From Magnetospirillum aberrantis SpK (GTDB taxonomy: Bacteria > Pseudomonadota > Alphaproteobacteria > Rhodospirillales > Magnetospirillaceae): 64,000 nucleotides of DNA. Under the pieces are notes generated by a model. The model was not told the DNA's origin. It saw only the letters and a list, made by a program, of their open reading frames with translations, and did not search any database. The position numbers were made by a program, and so were the translations under genes. This document shows, one piece after another, positions 28,372 to 37,401 of this stretch. Every line of letters starts with the position of its first letter. The first letter of the stretch is position 1. Location of the stretch: positions 124,001 through 188,000 of the forward strand of contig NZ_JAAIYP010000035.1 of assembly GCF_011022235.1 (NCBI RefSeq), read 5' to 3'.

Positions 28372-29049
28372 CTAGCCCTTGGCCTTGCCGCCGGCATTCA
28401 GCATTTCGGCGGCACGCGCCCGCACCCCTTGGGGCGCGGCCGGATCGTCGGCCAGCTTGCGGAACAATTCCTCGGCGGCGGCGACATCGCCAGCCTTGAC
28501 CGCGGCCAACGCCTGAATCTCGCGCGCCGAATGCCGCCAGGGGCTGGTTTCCACCGCCAGCTGCGCCACCGAAGCCGACACCGCCGCCGGATCACCACCG
28601 TCCAATTGCAGATAGGCCACCTTGAGGCGGGCCATGTCGCGATAGATTTCGTCGCCCTTGCCCACGGCCACGCGCTCGAACAAGGCGATCGCCCCCTCGC
28701 GGTCGCCCGACGCCAACTTAAGGTCGGCCAGCTTGAAGTCCGCCAGCACCTGATAACCGGCGGTCCCTTCCGTGGCGACCTTGCCGAGTTGGGCCAAGGC
28801 TTCGTCGCGCTTGCCCTGTTGCAGGGAGGTCATGGCAGCCGAGAACGCATCGCCGGCCTTGGCCCGCTGGCTGGTGTCCCAGGCTTTCCATGCCTGCCAA
28901 CCGGCAACGCCAAGAACCAGCGCGGTCACGGCGGCCACCAACAGGTTGCCGTGCTTTTTCCACAGCACCTGGAGTTGTTCCTGCTTCAGTTCTTCATCGA
29001 CCTCGCGGATCAGAAGCTCTGCGGCTGCGTCGTCATTCTTGGTGGTCAA
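28372..29049 (-). CDS. YfgM-like membrane-anchored TPR protein
   Basis: 225 residues from a TTG start with GGAG nine bases upstream. A cytoplasmic N-terminus (about 1-35) leads to one membrane helix (about 36-55, LLVAAVTALVLGVAGW) and a periplasmic Ala-rich helical repeat region. This is the layout of the YfgM family, periplasmic partners of SecYEG and chaperones. The position before bamB and der matches the conserved proteobacterial order. Confidence 0.85.
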   Translation of the reverse strand: MTTKNDDAAAELLIREVDEELKQEQLQVLWKKHGNLLVAAVTALVLGVAGWQAWKAWDTSQRAKAGDAFSAAMTSLQQGKRDEALAQLGKVATEGTAGYQVLADFKLADLKLASGDREGAIALFERVAVGKGDEIYRDMARLKVAYLQLDGGDPAAVSASVAQLAVETSPWRHSAREIQALAAVKAGDVAAAEELFRKLADDPAAPQGVRARAAEMLNAGGKAKG

Positions 29050-29122
29050 GGAAAGGTTCTCCGAAAATCGAACGGGCGTAACATAGTCCGAGGCGCGGGC
29101 AGAGGCAAACCCCGCGCTTCAC

Positions 29123-29677
29123 CTATGGCTCTTTCCACTTGATCGAGCACCCCATCGAGGGAACCTGCTCAAGCGGTCCGCGGCCGGTCAAGGCCACCTG
29201 CACCATGGCCTCGAACAGCTCGCGGCGGGCATCCGCCGGCCCCGCCTCGCGCCGCGACGCGTCGAGACGGCCACGATACTGCAACCCCATGTCCGCGTCG
29301 AAACCAAAGAAATCCGGCGTACAGACCGCATCATAGGCCCGCGCCACATCCTGTCCTTCATCGAACAGATAAGGAAAGGTGAAGCCGTGACGGGCGGCGA
29401 ACAGCTTCATGTTGTCGAAGGAATCTTCGGGATAGGCCACGGTGTCGTTGGACATGATGGCGGCGACGCCGATCCCCATGCCCTGAAGCTCGCGGACATC
29501 ACGGACCAGACGATCCGCCACCGCCTGAACATAGGGGCAATGGTTGCAGATGAACATGACCAAGGTGCCACGCGGCCCCCGGACGTCCTTGAGGGCATGG
29601 GTCACGCCGTCGATGCCCGGCAAGCGGAAGTCCGGGGCCGGCCATCCGAAATTGCACAGAGGTGTTTCGACCGCCAT
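29123..29677 (-). CDS. Thioredoxin-fold protein (AhpC/TSA-like, resA-type family)
   Basis: 184 residues. The thioredoxin-fold start reads LCNFGWPAPDFRLPGIDG, and CNHCPY is the CxxC active site in VMFICNHCPYVQAV. A later CTPDFFGFD segment holds the cis-Pro-like region. Proteins of this kind are annotated as thioredoxin family or peroxiredoxin-like; the substrate is unknown. The start at 29677 is preferred because GGGGA lies seven bases upstream. No signal peptide, so it is probably cytoplasmic. Confidence 0.8.
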   Translation of the reverse strand: MAVETPLCNFGWPAPDFRLPGIDGVTHALKDVRGPRGTLVMFICNHCPYVQAVADRLVRDVRELQGMGIGVAAIMSNDTVAYPEDSFDNMKLFAARHGFTFPYLFDEGQDVARAYDAVCTPDFFGFDADMGLQYRGRLDASRREAGPADARRELFEAMVQVALTGRGPLEQVPSMGCSIKWKEP

Positions 29678-29793
29678 CGCCGTCCCCATTCGTATCAAGG
29701 AAGGAAAGCGCCGCCCGGTCGCAGAGAATTCTTTTGACCCGGCGGCGGCTTTGGCCGGACAATATAGCGCATCGTCACAAGGGGTCATAGAAC

Positions 29794-30216
29794 ATGATCA
29801 GGCAACTCGCCCCCCTGGCGCCAAGAATTCTGATGGCTGCCGCCCTGCTGTCCAGTGCACTGGTAGCCGGATGTTCCAACGGTTCCGGCGGCCATCTGCC
29901 CTATTCCACCCATGGCCTGAGTGCGGAAGGGCGCGTGGCGACGCAACTCGCCATCCTTGAGGTGCTGAGCGTCGTCAACACCAAGAAGACGCTGCCGGAC
30001 CATGTGGCGACCTGGGTCACCGGCAAGGATTGCTCCACCATCCGCGCCCAGCGCGAGGGGGCATGGTGCGTCGATTGGCCGGCGCCGCCGGCGCCGCCGC
30101 AACAGGTCTATTGTTATGCCTCACTGGCCAAGCCCAGTTGCTACGCCCAGCCCTACAACGAAGGCAACGACCGCCTGATCGGATTTGTTCCGGCCCCGAC
30201 ACCGGTTCGGCGCTGA
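29794..30216 (+). CDS. Small lipoprotein, unknown
   Basis: 140 residues with a signal peptide ending in a lipobox LVAGC (Cys27). The mature part holds five further Cys, in pairs around VTGKDCSTIRAQREGAWC and YCYASLAKPSCYAQ, suggesting disulfides, and a short Pro-rich WPAPPAPP stretch. I recognise no domain by name. It is divergent from the thioredoxin-fold gene, which would be consistent with, but does not prove, a redox or disulfide theme. Confidence 0.7.
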   Translation: MIRQLAPLAPRILMAAALLSSALVAGCSNGSGGHLPYSTHGLSAEGRVATQLAILEVLSVVNTKKTLPDHVATWVTGKDCSTIRAQREGAWCVDWPAPPAPPQQVYCYASLAKPSCYAQPYNEGNDRLIGFVPAPTPVRR

Positions 30217-30241
30217 CCGACACGCGGTCCTGAGGCGACGC

Positions 30242-30427
30242 TCAGGAACGAAGGTCGCCGTTCTTCAGGCGTTCGCAAATCAAGCGCATCGAATTGCCGA
30301 TTTCCGGCTGATGCTCGGCCAAGGTCGCCGCCAGACGTTGCGCATGGGCGCGGTCGAACGGCCGCCCCAAGGCCTCGTGCTCCAGCAGTTCGACCAATTG
30401 ATGGATTTCGTGCAGTCGGTAGTCCAT
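30242..30427 (-). CDS. 61-residue protein, unknown
   Basis: MDYRLHEIHQLVELLEHEAL begins a short, charged, helical protein. GGGAG lies eight bases before the ATG, and codon use matches the neighbours, which favours a real gene. It has no signal or membrane segment. Function unknown; possible small regulator. It converges with the lipoprotein gene. Confidence 0.55.
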   Translation of the reverse strand: MDYRLHEIHQLVELLEHEALGRPFDRAHAQRLAATLAEHQPEIGNSMRLICERLKNGDLRS

Positions 30428-30505
30428 GGCGATTGCTCCCAACTATCGCCTCGACTATGGCCCGCCTCATGCTGCACCGCAACGGACTCTTTGGTGACAT
30501 ATCCT

Positions 30506-30525
30506 TACCCTTTCGAGTAAGGGTA
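30506..30525. promoter_or_regulatory. 7-bp palindrome before the AT-rich region
   Basis: TACCCTT and AAGGGTA pair around six bases (TCGAGT), about 80 bases from the 61-residue gene's start and 200 from the chemoreceptor's. Possible operator; the regulator is not identifiable. Confidence 0.3.
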
Positions 30526-30533
30526 GTCGTACA

Positions 30534-30720
30534 GTTTCGAGCCCCATGAACAACTAAAATGATACTAGCGTAAACATAAATACAAAAAATTCAAAGAACG
30601 CACTAAATACGTACGCCATATATTTCAAATCATCCAAATTATAACCTTAATATGAATTCCTGATCACACCGCAAAAGTGATAATAGAATCGCAGATACCC
30701 CTCACAATCTACGGAGGGAA
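30534..30720. other. AT-rich intergenic region upstream of a chemoreceptor
   Basis: Roughly 190 bases that are strikingly AT-rich by eye against a high-GC background. No protein frame fits. It likely holds the chemoreceptor promoter and may bind a nucleoid protein. The chemoreceptor itself has normal high-GC codons. Confidence 0.6.
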
Positions 30721-30722
30721 AA

Positions 30723-32405
30723 ATGTCTGCAATGGCAAATTTGCCGATCGCGCGGAAGCTTGCCCTCAGTTTCCTGTGCATGGTGGTGCTGATGACCGTG
30801 GTGGCCGTCATCACCCTGACCCGCGTGCAAAACATGCGGACCAACAATCAATGGACCGTCCACACATATGAGGTCTTGGCGACCATGGACGCCGTGGTCG
30901 CCGCCATGGTCAACCAGGAGACCGGCCTGCGCGGCCTTTTGGTGTCGGGCAAAGACGCCTTCCTGGGCCCGTATCGCCGGGGAGAGGTCGCCTACACGGA
31001 GGCCTGGACCAAGGCCAAGGAACAGACCTCGGACAATCCGGCACAACAGGCCCGCCTGGACGAACTGCACCGTTTCGCCATCACATGGAAGAACGACGTG
31101 GCGGAAAAGGAAATCGCCATGGTCCGGGCCGGCCGGATCGAGGAAGCCCGTACGTTCGAGGCGACCGAGGCGGGAAAGCAGGCCATGGACGCCCTGCGCG
31201 CCAAGGCCAATGAAATCAAAGGGGCAGAAACCGAGCTGTTGGCCACACGCGACGCCGAACGCAACGCCGCCTACAGCGTCGCCTTGTGGGCCACCATTCT
31301 GGGCGGCATGCTGTCCGTGGTGGTGGCTGTCGCCATGGCGATGGGGCTGAGCCGGTTGATCGCCACGCCGATCAAGGGCATGACCTTGGCCATGACCACC
31401 TTGGCCAACGGCGACACGACAACCGCCATTCCCGCCCAGGACCGCCGCGACGAACTGGGCGCCATGGGCAAGGCCGTGCAGGTCTTCAAGGACAACATGA
31501 TTCGGGCCGACCGTCTGGCGTCCGAACAGGCGACGGAACGCGCACAACGCGAAGCCCGCGCCCAGGCCATCGAGCATTTGACCGGCCAGTTCGACCAGAC
31601 CGTCAGTTCGGTTCTGCAATCGGTCAGCTCGGCGGCCGGCGACATGGAACAGACCGCGCAATCCATGGCCGCCAATGCCGAACAAACCTCGCGACAGGCG
31701 ACCAGCGTCGCCACCGCCACCGAACAGGCTTCCAGCAACGTCCAGACGGTGGCGACCGCCGCCGAGGAATTGTCGGCCTCGATCACCGAGATCACCCGTC
31801 AGGTCGCCCAATCCAGCGACGTCGCCCGCCGCGCCGCCGAAGAGGCCGCCCGCAGCAACCAGACCGTCCTCGGTCTGGCGGATTCGTCGGCCCGTATCGG
31901 CGAAGTGATCCAGTTGATCAACGACATCGCCAACCAGACCAACCTGTTGGCCCTGAATGCCACCATCGAGGCGGCGCGGGCCGGCGAAGCCGGCAAGGGG
32001 TTCGCCGTGGTGGCGCAGGAGGTCAAGAATCTGGCCAACCAGACAGCCCGCGCCACCGAGGAGATCGGCAACCAGATCGGCGGTGTGCAAAGCGCCACCA
32101 AGGACGCGGTCGAGGCCATCACCACCATCGTCGGCCGCATTGACGAGATCAACCAAATCTCGTCGGCCATCGCCAGCGCGGTCGAGGAACAAGGCGCCGC
32201 AACCCAGGAAATCGCCCGCAACGTCCAACAGGCGGCACGCGGCACCCAGGAAGTCAGCGTCACCATCGCCTCGGTGACCCAGGCCGCGGGGGAAACCGGC
32301 TCGTCCGCGACCCAGGTCCTGGCCTCGGCCCGTGCCCTGAGCCGTCAAGCCGGCGACCTGCGTGACGAGGTGACACGCTTTCTGGGGGCGGTTCGCACCG
32401 CCTGA
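30723..32405 (+). CDS. Methyl-accepting chemotaxis protein with CHASE3-type sensor
   Basis: 560 residues. Membrane helices at about 12-35 and 182-206 enclose a periplasmic domain of CHASE3 type ([18 protein letters not shown] is the signature region). HAMP follows at about 207-260 and a signalling domain with the tip [20 protein letters not shown], then [29 protein letters not shown] sits five bases before the ATG. It signals to CheA/CheW. A hairpin terminator follows 12 bases after the stop. Confidence 0.93.
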   Translation: MSAMANLPIARKLALSFLCMVVLMTVVAVITLTRVQNMRTNNQWTVHTYEVLATMDAVVAAMVNQETGLRGLLVSGKDAFLGPYRRGEVAYTEAWTKAKEQTSDNPAQQARLDELHRFAITWKNDVAEKEIAMVRAGRIEEARTFEATEAGKQAMDALRAKANEIKGAETELLATRDAERNAAYSVALWATILGGMLSVVVAVAMAMGLSRLIATPIKGMTLAMTTLANGDTTTAIPAQDRRDELGAMGKAVQVFKDNMIRADRLASEQATERAQREARAQAIEHLTGQFDQTVSSVLQSVSSAAGDMEQTAQSMAANAEQTSRQATSVATATEQASSNVQTVATAAEELSASITEITRQVAQSSDVARRAAEEAARSNQTVLGLADSSARIGEVIQLINDIANQTNLLALNATIEAARAGEAGKGFAVVAQEVKNLANQTARATEEIGNQIGGVQSATKDAVEAITTIVGRIDEINQISSAIASAVEEQGAATQEIARNVQQAARGTQEVSVTIASVTQAAGETGSSATQVLASARALSRQAGDLRDEVTRFLGAVRTA

Positions 32406-32417
32406 GCATCCAACGAA

Positions 32418-32451
32418 AACAGCCACCTGTGCACGGGCACAAGTGGCTGTT
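32418..32451. terminator. Hairpin terminator between the chemoreceptor and glgP
   Basis: AACAGCCAC and GTGGCTGTT pair outside, TGTGC and GCACA pair inside, with an ACGG loop and one C-A mismatch. It lies between two converging genes and can serve both. No long T-run follows on the plus strand; on the minus strand the arm is followed by TTTTCG. Confidence 0.7.
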
Positions 32452-32530
32452 CCCTCAACCTCAAGCGTTACGCGCCGTCACCCGTCCCCAGACACCCCAT
32501 CACCAGTACAGGCTGGCCTTGAGGCGGGTC

Positions 32531-34993
32531 TCAGTTATTGGTCGCCACCCCCCAAATGTCGCGGGCATATTCCGCGACCGTCCGGTCGGACGAGAACTTG
32601 CCCATGCGCGCCACGTTCAAGATGGCCTTGCGGGTCCATTCGTCGGGATCGCGATACAGGGCGTCCACCCGTTCCTGAGCGGCGATGTAGAGCGGATAAT
32701 CGGCGGTCAGCAAATAGGTGTCGCCATTGGTCAGCGCCTCGACCAGCGAGCGATAGCGGTCGGTCTGATCCGGCGAGAAATAGCCCGACCCGATCATGTC
32801 CAACGCCCGCTTCAGTTCGTCGTTGGCGTTGATGGCGATCTGCGGGTCGTAGCCGTCGATCCGCCGCCGCGCCACCTCCTGTGCGGTCAGGCCGAACAGG
32901 AACATGTTGTCCTCTCCCACCTCCTCGCAGATTTCCACGTTGGCGCCGTCCCAGGTGCCGATGGTCAGCGCCCCGTTCATGCTCATCTTCATGTTGCCGG
33001 TGCCCGAGGCCTCGGTGCCGGCGGTGGAAATCTGTTCCGACAGCTCGGCCGCCGGCATCACCAATTCGGCGGTCGAGACGTTGTAGTTGGGAACGAACAC
33101 CACCTTCAGCTTGTCGCCGACCAAGGGGTCGTTGTTGACCACGTCGGCCACGTCGTTGATCAGCTTGATGATCAGCTTGGCCAGGATGTAGCCGGGCGCC
33201 GCCTTGCCGCCGATGATCACCGTGCGCGGCACCACGTCCACCGTCGGGTTGGCGCGGATACGGGCGTAGCGGGTCACCACATGCAACACGTTCAGAAGCT
33301 GGCGCTTGTATTCGTGAATGCGCTTGATCTGGACGTCGAACAAGGAATCGACCGACACGTCCACCCCCAGCCGCTGGCCGATCACCTGGGCCAGGTGCTG
33401 TTTGTTGGCACGCTTGACGGCGGCGAAACGGGCGTGGAAATCCTTGTCGTCGGCCAGCTTCTCCAGGCCCTTCAGACGGTCGAGATGGGTCACCCAGCCC
33501 TCTCCCACCGCTTCGGTGATCAACTTGGACAGACCGGGATTGGCGGCCAGCACCCAGCGGCGCGGGGTGACGCCGTTGGTCTTGTTGTTGATCTTGCCGG
33601 GGCTCAGATGCTCGAAGTCGGAAAAGATGGTCGACTTCATCAGCCCGGTATGGATGGCGGCGACGCCATTGACCTTGTGGCTTCCGACCACCGCCAGATG
33701 GGCCATGCGCACCCGGCGTTCGCCATCCTCGCCGACCAGCGACACCCGTCGCAACAGGTCGGAATCGCCGGGGTGGCGATGACGGACCTCTTGCAGGAAC
33801 TCATGATTGATGCGGAAGATGATTTCCAGATGGCGCGGCAGGATGCGCTCGAACATGTCCACCGGCCAGGTTTCCAGCGCCTCGGGCAACAGCGTGTGGT
33901 TGGTGTAGGCGCACGACCGCCGGGTCAGGTCCCAGGCGTGGTTCCATTCCAGGTGGTGTTCGTCCACCAGCACCCGCATCAATTCGGCCACCACCAGCGC
34001 CGGGTGGGTGTCGTTGAGTTGGACCGCCACACGCTCGGGAAGCTTGTTCCAGTCGCTGTGCGCCTTGCGGAAGCGGGCCAGGATGTCCTGGATCGAGGCG
34101 GCGACGAAGAAATATTCCTGTTTGAAGCGCAGTTCCTTGCCGCGCGAGGTGATGTCGGACGGATACAGCACCTTGGACAGGGTTTCGGACTCGTTCTTGT
34201 CGCGCACGGCCTCGATGTAATTGCCGGCGTTGAAGTACTTGAGGTCGAATTCGCGGGTGGACTTGGCCGACCACAGGCGCAGATGGTTGACGGTCTTGCC
34301 GCCATAGCCCGGCACCGGCACGTCATAGGCCATGGCCATGACTTCCTCGGTGTCCATCCATTGGGCGCGGGTCTGGCCCAGCACGTCCTTGTAATGAACC
34401 ACGCGGCCGCCGAACCGCACCGGATAGATCACGCCGGGACGCGGGAATTCCCACGGATTGCCGTAGCGCAGCCAGTTTTCCGGGCTTTCCACCTGCCAGC
34501 CGTGCTCCACATGCTGGGTGAACATGCCGTAATCGTAGCGGATACCGTACCCGAAACCGGCCACGTCCAACGACGCCATGGAATCCAAAAGACAGGCCGC
34601 CAGACGGCCCAGGCCGCCGTTGCCCAGCGCAGCCTCGACCTCCCAACCGACGATTTCGTCGAAATCGAGGTTCATTTCCTCGATGGCGGTCTTGACCTGA
34701 TCATAGATGCCCAGGGAGATCATGGCGTTGGACAGCGTCCGCCCGATCAGGAACTCCATGGACATGTAATAGACGCGCTTCTGATCCTGGTCGTAATAGC
34801 GGTTCAGCGTCGGCATCCAGCGTTCGGAAACGCGGTCGCGCACGGTGTAGGCCGCAGCCATGAACCAATCGCGGGCGGTGGCGTTCACCGGATCCTTGCC
34901 CACCGAATACAAAAGATGGCTGGCGAGGCTGTAGCGGATGCTCTCCACATCGTCGTCGAGGAGCCTGACCACGGGGGGGCCGACACGGCGCAT
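32531..34993 (-). CDS. glgP: Glycogen/maltodextrin phosphorylase
   Basis: 820 residues, full length for the family. The pyridoxal-phosphate site EASGTGNMKMSMNGAL is near the C-terminal third; NGGLGRLAACLLDS and the catalytic QLNDTHPAL region are intact. It releases glucose-1-phosphate from alpha-1,4-glucans. It lies 191 bases after malQ on the same strand, so it may have its own promoter, with a palindrome at 35030-35042 in the gap. Confidence 0.97.
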   Translation of the reverse strand: MRRVGPPVVRLLDDDVESIRYSLASHLLYSVGKDPVNATARDWFMAAAYTVRDRVSERWMPTLNRYYDQDQKRVYYMSMEFLIGRTLSNAMISLGIYDQVKTAIEEMNLDFDEIVGWEVEAALGNGGLGRLAACLLDSMASLDVAGFGYGIRYDYGMFTQHVEHGWQVESPENWLRYGNPWEFPRPGVIYPVRFGGRVVHYKDVLGQTRAQWMDTEEVMAMAYDVPVPGYGGKTVNHLRLWSAKSTREFDLKYFNAGNYIEAVRDKNESETLSKVLYPSDITSRGKELRFKQEYFFVAASIQDILARFRKAHSDWNKLPERVAVQLNDTHPALVVAELMRVLVDEHHLEWNHAWDLTRRSCAYTNHTLLPEALETWPVDMFERILPRHLEIIFRINHEFLQEVRHRHPGDSDLLRRVSLVGEDGERRVRMAHLAVVGSHKVNGVAAIHTGLMKSTIFSDFEHLSPGKINNKTNGVTPRRWVLAANPGLSKLITEAVGEGWVTHLDRLKGLEKLADDKDFHARFAAVKRANKQHLAQVIGQRLGVDVSVDSLFDVQIKRIHEYKRQLLNVLHVVTRYARIRANPTVDVVPRTVIIGGKAAPGYILAKLIIKLINDVADVVNNDPLVGDKLKVVFVPNYNVSTAELVMPAAELSEQISTAGTEASGTGNMKMSMNGALTIGTWDGANVEICEEVGEDNMFLFGLTAQEVARRRIDGYDPQIAINANDELKRALDMIGSGYFSPDQTDRYRSLVEALTNGDTYLLTADYPLYIAAQERVDALYRDPDEWTRKAILNVARMGKFSSDRTVAEYARDIWGVATNN

Positions 34994-35029
34994 ACTTCGT
35001 CCTTCCGCCTAAAGAATACCTTGTAGGGA

Positions 35030-35042
35030 GTGTCCCGGACAC
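35030..35042. promoter_or_regulatory. Perfect short palindrome upstream of glgP
   Basis: GTGTCC-C-GGACAC, 37 bases before the glgP start. A TTGACT element lies upstream of it on the minus strand. Possible operator for a separately controlled glgP. Confidence 0.3.
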
Positions 35043-35184
35043 GGACGCCAAGTCAAGGCGTTTCATGCACGAAATGGAGGTAAAGCCCATGCGTTGACGG
35101 AATATTGCCACTGCGTGCGCCGAATTGTGCGCATCTTTCCCCGACCCGCAACAATTCGGAAACACACCACGCAACGTCTTGCCG

Positions 35185-37401
35185 TCACACAGGCGGAAGC
35201 TTTTCCACCGGGCGGTTCCCCCGCTCCGGTTCCAGCCACGCGGCCAGCGCCGCCATCCTGGGATCACCCAGCACGCCGGGCACGTCCACCGGGAAACGAC
35301 GGCGCCAGTTGGGGTGCTGATCGGTGGTGCCGGGCAGGTTCATCTGACTGTCGAGCGCCAGCACGTCCTCGATCTGCACCATCATCAACCGCGAGCGGGC
35401 ACGGGACAGATAAGCATGCGCCGCCTCGGCCAGACGTTCGGCATCGGCATCGGACAAGGGGCCGTGGCTGGGGAAGTCTGGCGGCAGCAAATCCTGTTCG
35501 ACAAAGGCGCGGACCAGTTTCTCGCGGTCGCCCTGACGCGCCGCCCGCTCCTCCTCGGCCATGCCGGGACGGGGGTAGAGGTCCAGCTTTTCCCGCCGGC
35601 CGATGTCGGTGCCGTTCCACCAGCCCCGCGCGCTGGGCAAATCGTGCGTGGCGAAAATGGCCAGCGCGTTCTCGTCGAATTCGTCGGGCCGCTTGAAGCG
35701 TCCGTCACGCTGTTCGAACACCATCACGCGATAGGCGAACAGCGCGGTCCGCGCCATGCGCTCACGGAACCCATCGGGCACGGTGCCCAAATCCTCGCCG
35801 ATCACCATGCAGCGGTTGCGCACGGATTCCAGGGCGACAAGCCGGAACAGGTCGTCCACCGGATAGCGCACATAGGCGCCCTGGTCGGCACTGGCGCCCG
35901 GCGGCACCCAATAAAGCCGCTGGAGCGACATGGCGTGGTCCAGACGCAACGCGCCGGCATGACGCATGTTGGCGCGCATGACGCCGATGAAGGGAGCATA
36001 GGCCGCCTCGCTCAAGGCCAGCGGATTGAACGGGATCAGCCCCCAATCCTGGCCCTTGAGGGCCAGCGGGTCGGGCGGCGCCCCCACCGACACGCCCAGC
36101 GACAGATTGTCCTGTTCCAGCCAGGCTTCGGCACCGTCGCCGGCGATACCGACGCCCAAATCGCGGTAAAGGCCGATGCTGGCGCCGTTGTCCAGTGCCG
36201 CCCGATGCGCCGCCGCCAATTGCTGGTCGGCCAGGAATTCCAGCCACCAGAAGAATTCGACCCGCTCGCGGTTGAGATCGGCCCATTTCATCACCGCCGG
36301 GTTGGCCGGGTGGCGGAATTCCTCGGGCCAATGGCGCCAATAGGGGCGGCCTTCGGTGACGAAACGTTCGTGCAGCGCCTCGAAGGTGAAGAACAGTTCG
36401 GCCGCCCGGCCACCCTCTTGCTGGAACGCGCGGAACGCCGCGCCACGCCCGTCGCCCGGTTCCAGATGCTCGGCCCGGAACCAGCGGTACAGCACCTCGA
36501 GCATGGGCAGCGCCAGACGCGCCACGTCGTCATATTCGACCATGGGATAGCCGCGCACCCGCGACAGGTTGGCCTGGAACCCCGGCGAGGCGAACATCCG
36601 CTTGGCCTCGCGGCATTCGGCGAATTCCGGCACCGATTCAACATCCAGATAAGCGAGGTTGAGGAACCGGCGCGAAGACGGGGCATAGGGGCTGAACTTC
36701 TGCGGCTGGGCCGGGAACAAGGCATGCAGCGGGTTGATGCCGACGGTGGCGGCGCCCATCTTGGCGGCGCCGGCCGCCAGTTGTTCCAACGCCTTGTAAG
36801 TGCCCACGCCCCAATCGGATTCAGTCCGCAGGGCATAGACCTGGGTCGCCAGCCCCCAGACCCCGTCGCCTTGGCTTATCGCCGCCGGGACATGGGCATG
36901 GGCGGGAGCGACGGCGATGGTCATGGACGCGCTCTCGCCATCGGACGCGCTGACGCGCAAGGTGTGGTAACCGACCGCTGGCAGGGCCGGCAGCACCAAC
37001 CGCCAGCGTTTGACCAGCACGCCATCCAGCCAACGTTCGTCGACCCAAGTCAGGCTATCGACCTGGAACGAGCCGCCATGACGGCCGCCCAGTTCGTCCT
37101 CGATCTCCCAGGTCAGAAGCTGTGTGTCGCGCGCCGCCGGAACACTCAGCGTCACCGCCGGTTCGCCCCAGGTGGTGTCGAACACCGCCACCGGTTCCAG
37201 CCAGCGACGCCACGGGCGGGTTTCCAATTCGGCAAGACTTGCCGCGACGTCGTCGTCGGTGGCCACGGCGAACCCCATGGCGGCCAGGAACGCCTTTTTC
37301 GTCTCGACCGAGACCGGCCGCCACTGGCCGAAGAAATCCCACCATCCGTCCTCGATACCGGCCAGTTGCGCCAACCGGTCGAGAGCTTCCGCCGCGTTCA
37401 T
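35185..37401 (-). CDS. malQ: 4-alpha-glucanotransferase (amylomaltase, MalQ)
   Basis: 738 residues, long for MalQ because of an N-terminal beta-sandwich extension (about 1-175) before the GH77 barrel. Barrel motifs: WGVGTYKALEQLA, HALFPAQPQKFSPYAPSSRR, ALRLDHAMSLQRLYW (catalytic Asp), GEDLGTVPDG (catalytic Glu), ATHDLPSARGWW. It disproportionates maltodextrins. The start overlaps the treZ stop (ATGA), showing one operon. Confidence 0.93.
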   Translation of the reverse strand: MNAAEALDRLAQLAGIEDGWWDFFGQWRPVSVETKKAFLAAMGFAVATDDDVAASLAELETRPWRRWLEPVAVFDTTWGEPAVTLSVPAARDTQLLTWEIEDELGGRHGGSFQVDSLTWVDERWLDGVLVKRWRLVLPALPAVGYHTLRVSASDGESASMTIAVAPAHAHVPAAISQGDGVWGLATQVYALRTESDWGVGTYKALEQLAAGAAKMGAATVGINPLHALFPAQPQKFSPYAPSSRRFLNLAYLDVESVPEFAECREAKRMFASPGFQANLSRVRGYPMVEYDDVARLALPMLEVLYRWFRAEHLEPGDGRGAAFRAFQQEGGRAAELFFTFEALHERFVTEGRPYWRHWPEEFRHPANPAVMKWADLNRERVEFFWWLEFLADQQLAAAHRAALDNGASIGLYRDLGVGIAGDGAEAWLEQDNLSLGVSVGAPPDPLALKGQDWGLIPFNPLALSEAAYAPFIGVMRANMRHAGALRLDHAMSLQRLYWVPPGASADQGAYVRYPVDDLFRLVALESVRNRCMVIGEDLGTVPDGFRERMARTALFAYRVMVFEQRDGRFKRPDEFDENALAIFATHDLPSARGWWNGTDIGRREKLDLYPRPGMAEEERAARQGDREKLVRAFVEQDLLPPDFPSHGPLSDADAERLAEAAHAYLSRARSRLMMVQIEDVLALDSQMNLPGTTDQHPNWRRRFPVDVPGVLGDPRMAALAAWLEPERGNRPVEKLPPV

